This document shows positions 32,798-41,243 of a stretch of 64,000 nt of DNA, in pieces (the stretch's first letter is position 1; every line of letters begins with the position of its first letter). A model generated the notes under the pieces. That model saw only the letters and a list, made by a program, of their open reading frames with translations. It ran no database searches and was not told the DNA's origin. This DNA comes from JBBSEX01 sp038239345 (lineage in GTDB: Bacteria > Acidobacteriota > Terriglobia > Bryobacterales > Bryobacteraceae), in the NCBI GenBank assembly GCA_038239345.1, contig JBBSEX010000004.1:186001-250000 (forward strand). Reading direction: 5' to 3'. The translations under genes and the position numbers were made by a program.

Positions 32798-34300
32798 ATG
32801 TCGCAGCGAGACGCGCTTCCTAGAATCTGTATCGCAATGGGGTTCTCCGATGTAGAGAAACTCATACAGCACGCGCGCCGCGAATACGAGGCGGGCGAGC
32901 GATTTTTCGAGTTCCGCCTGGATTATCTGCCCAATCCCCTTACCGGCGTGGAGCAGATCCGGCAGTTCCTCGCCGATCATCCCGATTGCAGCATTCTCGC
33001 CACCTGCCGCAGACATCAAAATCACGGCAAATTCACAGGCAGCATCGATCAGCAACTCGTTATTCTGAAGGCCTCCATCGACGCCGGCGCGCAGGCCATC
33101 GATATCGAAATTGAGAGCGCCGAAAACTGCGCCGCGAAACTGGAAGCGTTCCGCTCGCGGGCGCAGTTGATTCTTTCCTATCACAACTTCGACGGTACGC
33201 CTTCTCTCGAAAACGTTATTCGGCGGATGACGAAAATTCCCGCCGACGCCTATAAGCTGGTAACGACGGCGCGCAAACCATCTGACAATTACCGCGTGTT
33301 GTCATTAGCGAAGACTCACTCCAAAGTGCCGCTGGTAGTGCTGGCGATGGGTGAAACGGGTTTCCCCACTCGAGTGCTCTCCACGGCTTCAGGCGGAGTG
33401 TTCACCTATGCCGCGCCCAATGCCGCCGATGGCACCGCGTCAGGGCAGGTAAGCGCCAGGCTGCTGCGTACTCTATATCGCATCGAGAAGATTTCGAAAT
33501 CCGTAAAGGTGTTCGGCGTGATGGCCGATCCCGTGCGCCACTCCATTTCTCCGGCCGTTCACAACCGGGCGTTTCAAGCGCGGCGGATCGATGCCGTCTA
33601 TTTGCCTTTCCTGGTGCATCCGGCGCAGTTGAAAGATTTTTTTGCGTTCGCCGAGAAGATGCCCATCGCCGGCTTCAGCGTGACCATCCCCCACAAGCAA
33701 AAAATCCTGCGCTATCTCGATGTAGTGGATCCGCTGGCGCGGCGCATTGGGGCGGTGAATACAGTCTGGCGCAAGGCGGGCCGCTGGCGAGGTTCGAACA
33801 CGGACGTCGAAGGCGTGACGGTCCCGCTGTCTAAGAAAATTCGCTTGGCCAAGTCATCCGTACTGCTGGTGGGCAACGGTGGCGCGGCACGTGGCGCGGC
33901 GTATGCACTGGTCGATGCGGGCGCGAAACTCACCTTAACCGGCCGCAATCCGGATCGTGTCCGGGCACTGGCCAAGTCCTGCGGCGGAGAAGCTCTATCG
34001 AAAGAGCAGGCCGAGAGTAAGTACTTCGATGCCGTGGTGCATGCCACTCCATTAGGAATGTTTCCGCACATCGACGAATGCTTTTTCGCGGGCACCATTC
34101 CGGCGGACTTGGTATTCGACATGGTCTACAATCCCCTCGAAACAGCTCTGATTACGCGCGCCAAAGATCAGGGAAAGAGCGTGATCACGGGATTGCAAAT
34201 GTTCCTGGAACAGGCCGCTTTGCAATTCGAGACCTGGACCGGCGAATCGGCGCCACGGGCGGTAATGGAACGGGCTGCGCTGGAAGCGTTGTCTGGATGA
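32798..34300 (+). CDS. aroDE: Fused 3-dehydroquinate dehydratase / shikimate dehydrogenase
   Basis: 500 aa carrying two consecutive shikimate-pathway steps. Residues about 8-230 are a type I dehydroquinase: FEFRLDYL, the catalytic His in LILSYHNF, the Schiff-base Lys in YKLVTTA, and LAMGETGFPTRVLS. Residues about 238-495 are AroE: DPVRHSISPAVHN, the catalytic Lys in SVTIPHKQ, SNTDVEG, and the Rossmann loop GNGGAARGAAYAL. The same fusion order occurs in plants and some bacteria, including Acidobacteriota. The ATG at 32798 is preferred to a GTG at 32774. The product is shikimate for aromatic amino-acid synthesis, in the cytoplasm. Confidence 0.94.
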   Translation: MSQRDALPRICIAMGFSDVEKLIQHARREYEAGERFFEFRLDYLPNPLTGVEQIRQFLADHPDCSILATCRRHQNHGKFTGSIDQQLVILKASIDAGAQAIDIEIESAENCAAKLEAFRSRAQLILSYHNFDGTPSLENVIRRMTKIPADAYKLVTTARKPSDNYRVLSLAKTHSKVPLVVLAMGETGFPTRVLSTASGGVFTYAAPNAADGTASGQVSARLLRTLYRIEKISKSVKVFGVMADPVRHSISPAVHNRAFQARRIDAVYLPFLVHPAQLKDFFAFAEKMPIAGFSVTIPHKQKILRYLDVVDPLARRIGAVNTVWRKAGRWRGSNTDVEGVTVPLSKKIRLAKSSVLLVGNGGAARGAAYALVDAGAKLTLTGRNPDRVRALAKSCGGEALSKEQAESKYFDAVVHATPLGMFPHIDECFFAGTIPADLVFDMVYNPLETALITRAKDQGKSVITGLQMFLEQAALQFETWTGESAPRAVMERAALEALSG

Positions 34301-34325
34301 TAGTGTAGAAAAAGGTGGGACGCGC

Positions 34326-34874
34326 ATGCCCGTCAAGACCTTGCTGACATTGGACGATTTAGAAACGATGCCCGATGACGCGATGCATCGGGAGTTGCTG
34401 CATGGGGCGCTGATCGAGATGCCGCCTGCGAGGTCCGATCACTCCGATCTTGCATATCGAATCCACGCGTCCCTGGCCCCCTTCGTTGCCGCTCACCGAC
34501 TCGGCCGCGTTTACATCGAAGCTGGTTATAAGCTTTTTGAAGATAAACAGACATGGCTGCAACCCGACGTTTCCTGGGTATCCGCAGCTCGCTTGGCGGC
34601 CCCGCGCGTGAATGGCTACTTTTTCGGCGCGCCAGACCTTGCAATTGAAATCGTCTCACCGTCCGATCTAGCCACCGACCTTGATCGCAAAGTGAAGGCT
34701 TATTTTTCCGCCGGCGCCGAAGCAGTCTGGATCGTTTATCCCGACACGCGGAACATTCATCTATTCGAATTTGGGGGCAAGGGCAGCCAGATACGAACTA
34801 CCGGTGCGATCCTTACCGCGCCCGATTTATTTCCCGGTTGGGAAGCGCCCGTAATCGAATTTTTCGAGGACTAA
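34326..34874 (+). CDS. Uma2 family protein (PD-(D/E)XK nuclease-like, DUF820)
   Basis: 182 aa with the order typical of Uma2: LTLDDLETMPDD at the N-terminus, HRELLHGALIEMPPARSDH, GRVYIEAGYKLFEDKQTWLQPDVSWVS, and the catalytic-like core LAIEIVSPSD then DLDRKVKAYFSAGAEAVWIVYP. The fold is that of PD-(D/E)XK endonucleases, with the IEIVSPSD strand supplying the acidic residue. The biological role of the family is unknown. Its stop is immediately followed by the ATG of the next small gene. Confidence 0.88.
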   Translation: MPVKTLLTLDDLETMPDDAMHRELLHGALIEMPPARSDHSDLAYRIHASLAPFVAAHRLGRVYIEAGYKLFEDKQTWLQPDVSWVSAARLAAPRVNGYFFGAPDLAIEIVSPSDLATDLDRKVKAYFSAGAEAVWIVYPDTRNIHLFEFGGKGSQIRTTGAILTAPDLFPGWEAPVIEFFED

Positions 34875-35075
34875 ATGTCTAAACTAACCCGCCGGCAACT
34901 CGCCGCCGCCATCATTGCCGTACCCGCTCTGGCGCAAATCGCCACGCCGCCCACGCCGCGATACGAAGAAGATCCGGTGAAGGCGACCGAGGCAGGGAAT
35001 CGGGCTACCCGGGAACAATTGGCTAAGTTTCAACTACCGATGTCTACCGAACCGTCGTTCGTCTTCAAGCCCTAA
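34875..35075 (+). CDS. Small exported protein preceding an amidase
   Basis: 66 aa. The N-terminus KLTRRQLAAAIIAVPALAQ has two arginines, a hydrophobic stretch and an ALAQ cleavage-like end, resembling a short Tat or Sec signal. About 47 mature residues remain (TPRYEEDPVKATEAGNRATREQ, ending EPSFVFKP). No domain was recognised. It starts directly after the Uma2 stop and ends 3 bp before the amidase ATG, so it is translated with them. The charged region is compatible with a small partner subunit for the amidase, but that is inference. Confidence 0.7.
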   Translation: MSKLTRRQLAAAIIAVPALAQIATPPTPRYEEDPVKATEAGNRATREQLAKFQLPMSTEPSFVFKP

Positions 35076-35078
35076 ATC

Positions 35079-36527
35079 ATGGCCCGATCCGTTTCCCTCT
35101 CCGACGATATCTATTTCGCGACGATCACCGAACTGAACGCGAAGCTGCGTGCTCGCGAAATCTCCGCTGTCGAGTTGGCGCGCGGCTTTGGTGAGCGGCT
35201 AGAACAGCTCGGCCCTCGTTACAATGCCCTGGCGCTCTCCTTGCGGGAGCCCGCTATCAAGAAGGCCAAGGACATCGATGGGGATATGAAACGCGAGCGA
35301 TTTCGCGGCATGCTGCAAGGCATTCCGTTCGGCGCGAAGGACCTGTTGAGTGTCGCCAAACATCCCACCACTTGGGGCGCGAAACCCTATGCGGCGCAAG
35401 TATTCGATTTCGACGCGACGGCGATACAGAAGCTGAATAAATCCGCCGCGCTGCTGATCGGCAAACTCGCGATGGTGGAACTGGCCGGCGGTGGCGGTTA
35501 TAGAATGGCAGCCGCATCGCACACCGGACCTGGCTTAAATCCATGGGACCCCACGCGATGGTCCGGCGGATCTTCCAGTGGATCGGCGATCGCCGTGGCC
35601 GCGGGACTCGTTCCATTTGCGCTCGGCTCGGAGACTTCGGGATCGATTCTTACACCTGCGGCATTCTGCGGCGTCACCGGCTTGCGTCCCACCTATGGCC
35701 TGGTTAGCCGCCACGGCGCGATGCCTTTATCCTGGACGATGGACAAGATTGGCGCGCTCTGCCATTCCGCCGAAGATTGCGGCTGGGTGTTGCAAAGCAT
35801 CGCTGGAGCAGACCCGAACGATCCCGCTTCGGCCGGCAAGAGCTTCTACTACGCGCCGCAGTTTTCACGGTTGATGAAAGAAGTGGTTGTCGGCTACTCT
35901 CCCGTGGATTTCGATGAATGGGTGGATCCCGCGGGCAAAGCGGATTTCCTGAAAGCTCTGCAAACGATCAAGGACATCGGCGTTCAGATTCGCGAGGTCA
36001 CGCTGCCCGATCTTCCCTATGGCGCGGTTACCGGCACCATCATCGCCAGCGAAGGCTCGGCGGTTTTTGAAGATTTCATTGCCAGTGGGAAGGTAAACGA
36101 ACTCGCAGACCCCAAGCAGATTGCCGGTTTGAAGGCCGGGCTGGAGATCCCCGCGAAGGATTACATCAAGGCGATGCGCATTCGCCGCTTGATCCAGGAT
36201 GAGTTTCACAAGATTTATGCCGACATAGATATTCTGCTGTCGCCCACTCGGCTGGCGCCGGCATCGCGTGTCGATCAGCCGCTGGACCGTCCGGCGGGAA
36301 ACAGGCCGACACCGAAAACACGTGGGCTTGCCGCCGTCATCATCGGCGCGGGCAATCTCGCCGGACTTCCCGCTATCTCACTTCCCTGCGGTTTCGCCGA
36401 TAAGCTCCCGATCGCCATTTCACTCGTCGGGCGCCCCTTCACTGAAAACACGATTATCAGTCTTGGCAAGGAGTTTCAGGCGCGAACCGACTGGCATCGC
36501 CGCCGTCCGGACGTGAAAACCGCATAG
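35079..36527 (+). CDS. Amidase-signature family hydrolase (GatA-like)
   Basis: 482 aa amidase-signature enzyme with the Ser-cisSer-Lys triad: K87 in GAKDLLS, the cis-Ser in GGSSSGS (163-169), and the nucleophile Ser in ALGSETSGSI. It hydrolyses an amide, but the specific substrate is unclear. Neighbours do not include gatB or gatC, so it is unlikely to be the tRNA amidotransferase subunit. No signal peptide is visible, whereas the preceding 66-aa protein has one. Start ATG at 35079, 3 bp after that gene. lipA follows 35 bp after its stop. Confidence 0.9.
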   Translation: MARSVSLSDDIYFATITELNAKLRAREISAVELARGFGERLEQLGPRYNALALSLREPAIKKAKDIDGDMKRERFRGMLQGIPFGAKDLLSVAKHPTTWGAKPYAAQVFDFDATAIQKLNKSAALLIGKLAMVELAGGGGYRMAAASHTGPGLNPWDPTRWSGGSSSGSAIAVAAGLVPFALGSETSGSILTPAAFCGVTGLRPTYGLVSRHGAMPLSWTMDKIGALCHSAEDCGWVLQSIAGADPNDPASAGKSFYYAPQFSRLMKEVVVGYSPVDFDEWVDPAGKADFLKALQTIKDIGVQIREVTLPDLPYGAVTGTIIASEGSAVFEDFIASGKVNELADPKQIAGLKAGLEIPAKDYIKAMRIRRLIQDEFHKIYADIDILLSPTRLAPASRVDQPLDRPAGNRPTPKTRGLAAVIIGAGNLAGLPAISLPCGFADKLPIAISLVGRPFTENTIISLGKEFQARTDWHRRRPDVKTA

Positions 36528-36562
36528 GCCCTTTGCCGGCGCCGTGAGAGAATAGCCATAGA

Positions 36563-37426
36563 GTGCTTGTTTCGATAGAACCCAAAGTCGTGCGTCCCTC
36601 ATGGCTGCGCGCGCCCGCTCCCGTCGGTGATAATTACCGCGAACTGAAAGATCTTGTTCAACGGCTAAAGCTTCATACCGTTTGCGAGAGTGCGGCCTGT
36701 CCAAATGTCGGCGAATGCTGGAATCGGCGCACGGCGACGTTCATGATTCTGGGGAATGTGTGCACTCGCCGCTGCGGTTTTTGCGCGGTGCAAAAAGGCG
36801 GACCTCTCGCTGTCGATTACGACGAACCAAATCGGGTTGCCGAAGCCTGCCAGATCTTGGGGCTGAAGTTTGCGGTGATCACCAGCGTGAATCGTGACGA
36901 CCGCAAGGACGGTGGCGCTGAGCTTTTCGCGCTTACCCTTCAAGCCATCCGCAAACGCATTCCCGGTTGTGGCGTGGAGGTTCTCGTGCCCGATTTTCAA
37001 GGCTCGCACGCAGCGATGGACATCGTCATGGATGCCGCTCCCGATGTGTTAAATCACAATACGGAAACCGTTCCCCGCCTCTATCGGCAAGTGCGTCTCG
37101 GTGCCCGCTATGAACGCAGCCTGGACATGCTGGCTTATGCCGCCAAGCGCAGTCCCGGAACGCCGACGAAGTCCGGTTTGATGCTCGGGTTGGGCGAGAC
37201 CATCGAAGAAGTGCGGGCGGTCATGAGCGATTTACGTGCCCACGATGTCAAGATCCTTACGCTGGGCCAATACCTGCGGCCTTCGCCGAAGCACTTGCCA
37301 ATCATTCGCTATGTGCCGCAAGACGAGTTCGATGTGTTAAAACGCCTGGGCTACGAAATGGGTTTCTCGCACGTCGAATCGGGCCCGCTCGTTCGCAGTT
37401 CGTATCATGCGTCCGATGCTCTCTAA
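36563..37426 (+). CDS. lipA: Lipoyl synthase
   Basis: 287 aa from a GTG. It is a radical-SAM enzyme that inserts two sulfurs into octanoyl groups on E2 and H proteins. Both iron-sulfur sites are present: the auxiliary cluster CESAACPNVGEC (CX4CX5C) and the radical-SAM cluster CTRRCGFC (CX3CX2C). Further motifs are RNRR-like WNRRTATFMILG, DDRKDGGAELF, NHNTETVPRLY and GQYLRPSPKHLP. The C-terminal SGPLVRSSYHA carries the third cluster-ligand Ser. No lipB is adjacent. The MBL gene starts 3 bp after its stop. Confidence 0.95.
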   Translation: MLVSIEPKVVRPSWLRAPAPVGDNYRELKDLVQRLKLHTVCESAACPNVGECWNRRTATFMILGNVCTRRCGFCAVQKGGPLAVDYDEPNRVAEACQILGLKFAVITSVNRDDRKDGGAELFALTLQAIRKRIPGCGVEVLVPDFQGSHAAMDIVMDAAPDVLNHNTETVPRLYRQVRLGARYERSLDMLAYAAKRSPGTPTKSGLMLGLGETIEEVRAVMSDLRAHDVKILTLGQYLRPSPKHLPIIRYVPQDEFDVLKRLGYEMGFSHVESGPLVRSSYHASDAL

Positions 37427-37429
37427 GCC

Positions 37430-38392
37430 ATGCAGGTAGCCGCTCCCGGCGTTACCCTGATTAACTTGCCGCTGCCCTTCGCGCTGACATCGGTCAACGT
37501 TCATCTGGTCCAGTTGGACGACGGCTACATGCTGGTGGACGCGGGGCTCGACACCGAAGAATGCTTCAACGCCTTGGAGACCGCACTGCGTGAAAGCCAC
37601 GTGGAATGGAGCCAGATACGCATTCTGCTTCTAACTCATATGCATCCCGATCACATCGGCCTTGCCTATCGCATTCTTGAACTAAGCAAAGCGCGGCTGC
37701 TGATGCATGGTGACGAGGCTTTGCAACTGAATGCTTATGCCACGGGAATCGATCGCGCGCCGTGGTTCAGCGAAGGCATGCATTTGGCCGGTACGCCAGT
37801 CGAGTTGCAGCTTAAGGTAGACCAGACATTCCTGCAGTTGAAGCGCAATTTCCGCGTCCTGCCCGTCGATTGGAAACTGAGCGGTGGAGAGGCGATCCCT
37901 ACTGCCCACGGTCCGCTTGAAGTTCTCTGGACGCCAGGCCATTCGCCGGGACACATCTGTTTATATTCGCGACAGCATCGCTTCCTGATCTCCGGCGATC
38001 ATTTACTCGAAAAAATCACGCCCAATATTTCCTGGCAGCCCGATCGCGATAACCTGGCGGAGTATTTAGCATCGCTGCAGGCGCTCCTTCCCTTTGCTAT
38101 CGATCGCGTATTGCCATCGCACGGGCAGCCTTTTAGCGGGCATGCGGCGTGGATTGAAACCACCACCGCTCATCATAAGGACAGGTGCAATCAGATTCTG
38201 GAACTCGCCACACCGGCACACTCCACAGGCCACGCTATTGTGGAGCGGATGTGGCCCCGGCGTCTATCGCCCTTCAATTATCACTTCGGAGTATTTGAAG
38301 TTTTAGCTCATCTGGCCTATATGGAACGGCAGGGGCGGATCTCCTCTAGCGTCAACGATAGCGGCGTAGCCCATTGGACGCCGACTCGCTGA
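37430..38392 (+). CDS. Metallo-beta-lactamase fold hydrolase
   Basis: 320 aa. The metal-binding motif THMHPDHIG (HxHxDH) is followed by the later ligand His in TPGHSPGHICLY and Asp/His in SGDHLLEKI. The C-terminal third has a helical extension (YLASLQALLPFAIDRVLPSHGQP) like glyoxalase II-type or thioester hydrolases of the family. A cytoplasmic thioesterase or lactonase activity is plausible; substrate not determined. Adjacent to lipA with a 3-bp gap, so probably cotranscribed, though no functional link is obvious. Confidence 0.9.
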   Translation: MQVAAPGVTLINLPLPFALTSVNVHLVQLDDGYMLVDAGLDTEECFNALETALRESHVEWSQIRILLLTHMHPDHIGLAYRILELSKARLLMHGDEALQLNAYATGIDRAPWFSEGMHLAGTPVELQLKVDQTFLQLKRNFRVLPVDWKLSGGEAIPTAHGPLEVLWTPGHSPGHICLYSRQHRFLISGDHLLEKITPNISWQPDRDNLAEYLASLQALLPFAIDRVLPSHGQPFSGHAAWIETTTAHHKDRCNQILELATPAHSTGHAIVERMWPRRLSPFNYHFGVFEVLAHLAYMERQGRISSSVNDSGVAHWTPTR

Positions 38393-38416
38393 CTTCGGGC
38401 TAGATATAGTGGAAGA

Positions 38417-39655
38417 ATGAAGCGACGCCAATTCCTCTACACTCTTCCGTGCGCCGCGAAGGTGTCGCTAACGCGGGCGCAAACTCAGCCAAAACCGGGT
38501 CCAAGCGTGGATAACTGGCAGGCTCGCCAAAAACTAATCGAAGCGGCAAAGCCCGCTATCACTTCCGAGAATTTGTTCGCGATGCAATTGCTTGGCGAAG
38601 CGGTTCGGGCCACGCCTAAGGAAAATATCTTCCTTTCTCCGCTCAGCGTCTTTCTGGCACTGGCGATGATCGAGAACGGGGCGAAGAACGCTACAAAATC
38701 CGCGATACGTAAGGCGCTGGCGCTGGCGCCGGAAGCAAGCGATCAAGCCGTTGGCGCGACGGTGTCCGCGCTACAGCACTCGCTCCACTTCGAAGGCATT
38801 GAATTGTCTATCGCTAACGCAATCTGGACGGACCGGCACATTCATCTTCTGCCTGCTTATGTCCACATGTGCGAAGAGATCTATGGGGCGAAGGTTGCGG
38901 CGCTGGATTTCTCGCAGCCCGATGCGGCCAACAAGATCAACGCCTGGGTGAGCGAAAATACGCGAGGGAAGATTCCTTCCATTGTCACGCCTCAGATCGT
39001 CGCGGCCTCGACCGTCGTTCTCACTAACGCCGTCTACTTCAAAGGCGAGTGGCAGGATAAATTTCTAAAGACGGCAACGCAAGATGCGCCGTTCCACAGA
39101 GCCGGCGGCTCGACGAAAACTGTGCCGATGATGCATCATGCCAAGCTGCCTTCGGCCTATCGCAGCGGTCAAGGATTTCAAGGAGTCGCGCTTAGCTACG
39201 CCAATTCCGCAATCGCTCTCTACGCGCTTCTGCCTGATCGAGGAAAGACGCCCGAACAGATTCTTCCGTCTATCCAACCGTCCCAATTGTTTGGCGCGAA
39301 TGACATCGATGTGGACCTGAAACTTCCACGCTTCACGCTTGATTTCTCCGCCGGACTGGCGCCCCTGCTGAAGAAAATGGGGATGGTCGTCGCCTTCCGC
39401 TATCCCAACGCCGACTTCTCGGCCATGGGATCGAAGGAATTCTTCATCAGCGAGGTGATTCATAAAACGAAACTGGAAGTGGATGAAGTAGGCACCGTAG
39501 CCGCCGCGGCAACCGCCGTTGTGATGCGCGCCGGGTCCGCTATGCCGCAACCCAAGGAAAAGAAAATCCTGGTGTTCGACCGTCCGTTCGTTGTGTTGAT
39601 AGCCGACGCAAGCAGCGGCGTATGCCTATTCAGCGGTGTTATTCAGCAGCCCTAG
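38417..39655 (+). CDS. Serpin family serine protease inhibitor, exported
   Basis: 412 aa. The N-terminus MKRRQFLYTLPCAAKVSL is a twin-arginine or Sec-like signal. The serpin body has NIFLSPLSVFLALAMIENGAK, TVVLTNAVYFKGEWQDKF and KFRY-like VAFRYPNADFSAMG. The reactive-centre hinge VGTVAAAAT (P16-P8, G359 at P15) has the small residues of an inhibitory serpin. Counting from it, P1-P1' would be G373-S374, within MRAGSAMPQ. The body ends in the serpin strand FDRPFVVLIADASSGVCLFSGVI. It traps a serine protease by the suicide mechanism; a small-residue P1 suggests elastase-like targets. Start ATG with upstream GTGGAAGA. Confidence 0.93.
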   Translation: MKRRQFLYTLPCAAKVSLTRAQTQPKPGPSVDNWQARQKLIEAAKPAITSENLFAMQLLGEAVRATPKENIFLSPLSVFLALAMIENGAKNATKSAIRKALALAPEASDQAVGATVSALQHSLHFEGIELSIANAIWTDRHIHLLPAYVHMCEEIYGAKVAALDFSQPDAANKINAWVSENTRGKIPSIVTPQIVAASTVVLTNAVYFKGEWQDKFLKTATQDAPFHRAGGSTKTVPMMHHAKLPSAYRSGQGFQGVALSYANSAIALYALLPDRGKTPEQILPSIQPSQLFGANDIDVDLKLPRFTLDFSAGLAPLLKKMGMVVAFRYPNADFSAMGSKEFFISEVIHKTKLEVDEVGTVAAAATAVVMRAGSAMPQPKEKKILVFDRPFVVLIADASSGVCLFSGVIQQP

Positions 39656-39692
39656 CCGCCCCGCGCGCATCCGTAGAAATCACCCCCGATTC

Positions 39693-40511
39693 ATGTCAGA
39701 ACGATTCTTTATTCTCGGAAGCCAGCGAAGCGGGACTACTCTGCTCCGGCTGATTCTGGAAACCCATCCGCGGATTTTCTGCTATGACGAAACGACGGCT
39801 TACGCCAAACTAACGTCTGGCGACCCCGACGATGCGGCGGACAACCAGTTGGTGGGCTTCAAAATCCCTCGTTGGACTGAGCAGATGCTGGAGCCGCGTC
39901 TGGCCGACGAAGGCATTAACGAAACCTGCGCGAATTTCTACCGTGGCGAAAAGATCTTGTTCCTCATCAGAAACGCCAAGGATAATGTCGCTTCCATGCG
40001 GAAGCTGCGTTTCGGGGAAATTGGCTGGATTGAACAATGGATCCCCCGGGTGCTGCTGCGCAAATTTGCCGATCAACGCTTCCGCGACGCCTACCAGGCC
40101 GACTTACGAATAGCGGCGGACTCGGGAAGCTTTCTGATTGCCTGCGCGGCATTGTCTTGGAAGTATAAGACGGCTTCCTTCTTCGAATATAAGGACAAGG
40201 GCTTGCCGCTGCTGCCAATTTTTTACGAAGACCTGGTCTCGAAACCGCAAGTGGTTTTAACGGCGATTTGCGAATACCTTGGAGTGGAGTGGGACGATGC
40301 CCTTCTACGCCATCACGAAGCGGAGCATACGGAAGTTTCGGGCGAGGGCCTGACCGTTGGCAATACAGATCCTAGGAAGCCGATCAATATAGACTCCGTA
40401 GATCGGTGGGAGCAGGTTTTTACCCCCGGCGACATCGCCGCTATTGATGAGATTACTTCCGGTCTAACGCGGCGCATTCAACTGCTGCGTTCTACCTTGC
40501 CGGAGTCGTGA
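39693..40511 (+). CDS. Sulfotransferase family protein
   Basis: 272 aa from the ATG at 39693; in-frame codons to 39636 overlap the serpin end. The 5'-phosphosulfate loop FILGSQRSGTTLLRLIL starts the protein, and the 3'-phosphate region is LFLIRNAKDNVASMRK. It ends with YEDLVSKPQVVLTAICEYLGV, typical of sulfotransferases using PAPS. It may sulfate a carbohydrate or small molecule; acceptor unknown. The stop lies 20 bp inside the convergent XRE-cupin regulator gene. Confidence 0.85.
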   Translation: MSERFFILGSQRSGTTLLRLILETHPRIFCYDETTAYAKLTSGDPDDAADNQLVGFKIPRWTEQMLEPRLADEGINETCANFYRGEKILFLIRNAKDNVASMRKLRFGEIGWIEQWIPRVLLRKFADQRFRDAYQADLRIAADSGSFLIACAALSWKYKTASFFEYKDKGLPLLPIFYEDLVSKPQVVLTAICEYLGVEWDDALLRHHEAEHTEVSGEGLTVGNTDPRKPINIDSVDRWEQVFTPGDIAAIDEITSGLTRRIQLLRSTLPES

Positions 40512-41205
40512 TCACAACCACCCGCGCTGGCCCTTCACTCAGCCCGCGATAAGAATGCGCTTCGGCGGAATCGAAGTATACGCTATCGCCGGCCTTTAAT
40601 ACGTGTGGAGCATCCTGATAGCAGATCTCCAGTTCGCCTTCCAGAACGTGCAGGAACTCCGCTCCGTCGTGATAATGTTCCGTTGCTTCTCCGGGGTTGC
40701 GCTGCGGGAACTCGGCCAGATACGCCTGAATACTCTTATCTTGGGAAGAGAATGCCAGGCACTCGAAAAAGAACGATGGGCACGGCGAATCGGGGCGGTC
40801 GGGAAATTTGATTCGCTCCGCTGCGCGAACAATTGAGAACGGCCGGCGTCGGCGGGAATCGCCGAAGAAATAATCCACGCAAACATCGAAAACCAGAGCG
40901 ATGCGGGCGAGGGTGGGTAGAGTCGGAATCAGCTTCCCATTCTCCAGTTGCGAAAGCATGGAAGCGGACAATCCAGTATGTTTGCCCAGGTCCACCAACC
41001 CGATTTTCTTCTTCAATCGGAGTTGGCGAAGCTTATCTCCAAGGTTGTAAGCGGAGAGAACCCGGCGGACCGTCGCATCGCCTTTTTCAGTCATTTCTAA
41101 AGACAGTTTATCAGCGCTTAATTCAGACGCCTCAATTTTCTTGTCACTGAAACGGATTTCAGTGTCGGCTTCCAAAGGGCGATTTTCACTGTTACTGTTA
41201 TTCAT
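40492..41205 (-). CDS. XRE-family regulator with a cupin domain
   Basis: 237 aa. About 50 Ser/Glu-rich residues precede an XRE helix-turn-helix (about 53-110: KLRQLRLKKKIGLVDLGKHTGLSASMLSQLENGKLIPTLPTL). A cupin domain follows at about 150-235 (EHYHDGAEFLHVLEGELEI, LKAGDSVYFDSAEAHSYRG). This group (SutR/PuuR-like) often controls amino-acid, polyamine or sulfur genes and binds a small ligand in the cupin. It is divergent from the ECF sigma gene with only 38 bp between starts. Regulation of that sigma factor or of the neighbouring sulfotransferase is possible but unproven. Confidence 0.9.
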   Translation of the reverse strand: MNNSNSENRPLEADTEIRFSDKKIEASELSADKLSLEMTEKGDATVRRVLSAYNLGDKLRQLRLKKKIGLVDLGKHTGLSASMLSQLENGKLIPTLPTLARIALVFDVCVDYFFGDSRRRRPFSIVRAAERIKFPDRPDSPCPSFFFECLAFSSQDKSIQAYLAEFPQRNPGEATEHYHDGAEFLHVLEGELEICYQDAPHVLKAGDSVYFDSAEAHSYRGLSEGPARVVVITTPAR

Positions 41206-41243
41206 AGCAGGGCGACGATTGCTTCGCTCATTGGACGGCTAAG

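Noticed and set aside
35079..36527. gatA of the Glu-tRNA amidotransferase
   Set aside because: The amidase signature is present but no gatB or gatC is nearby and the general amidase assignment is safer.
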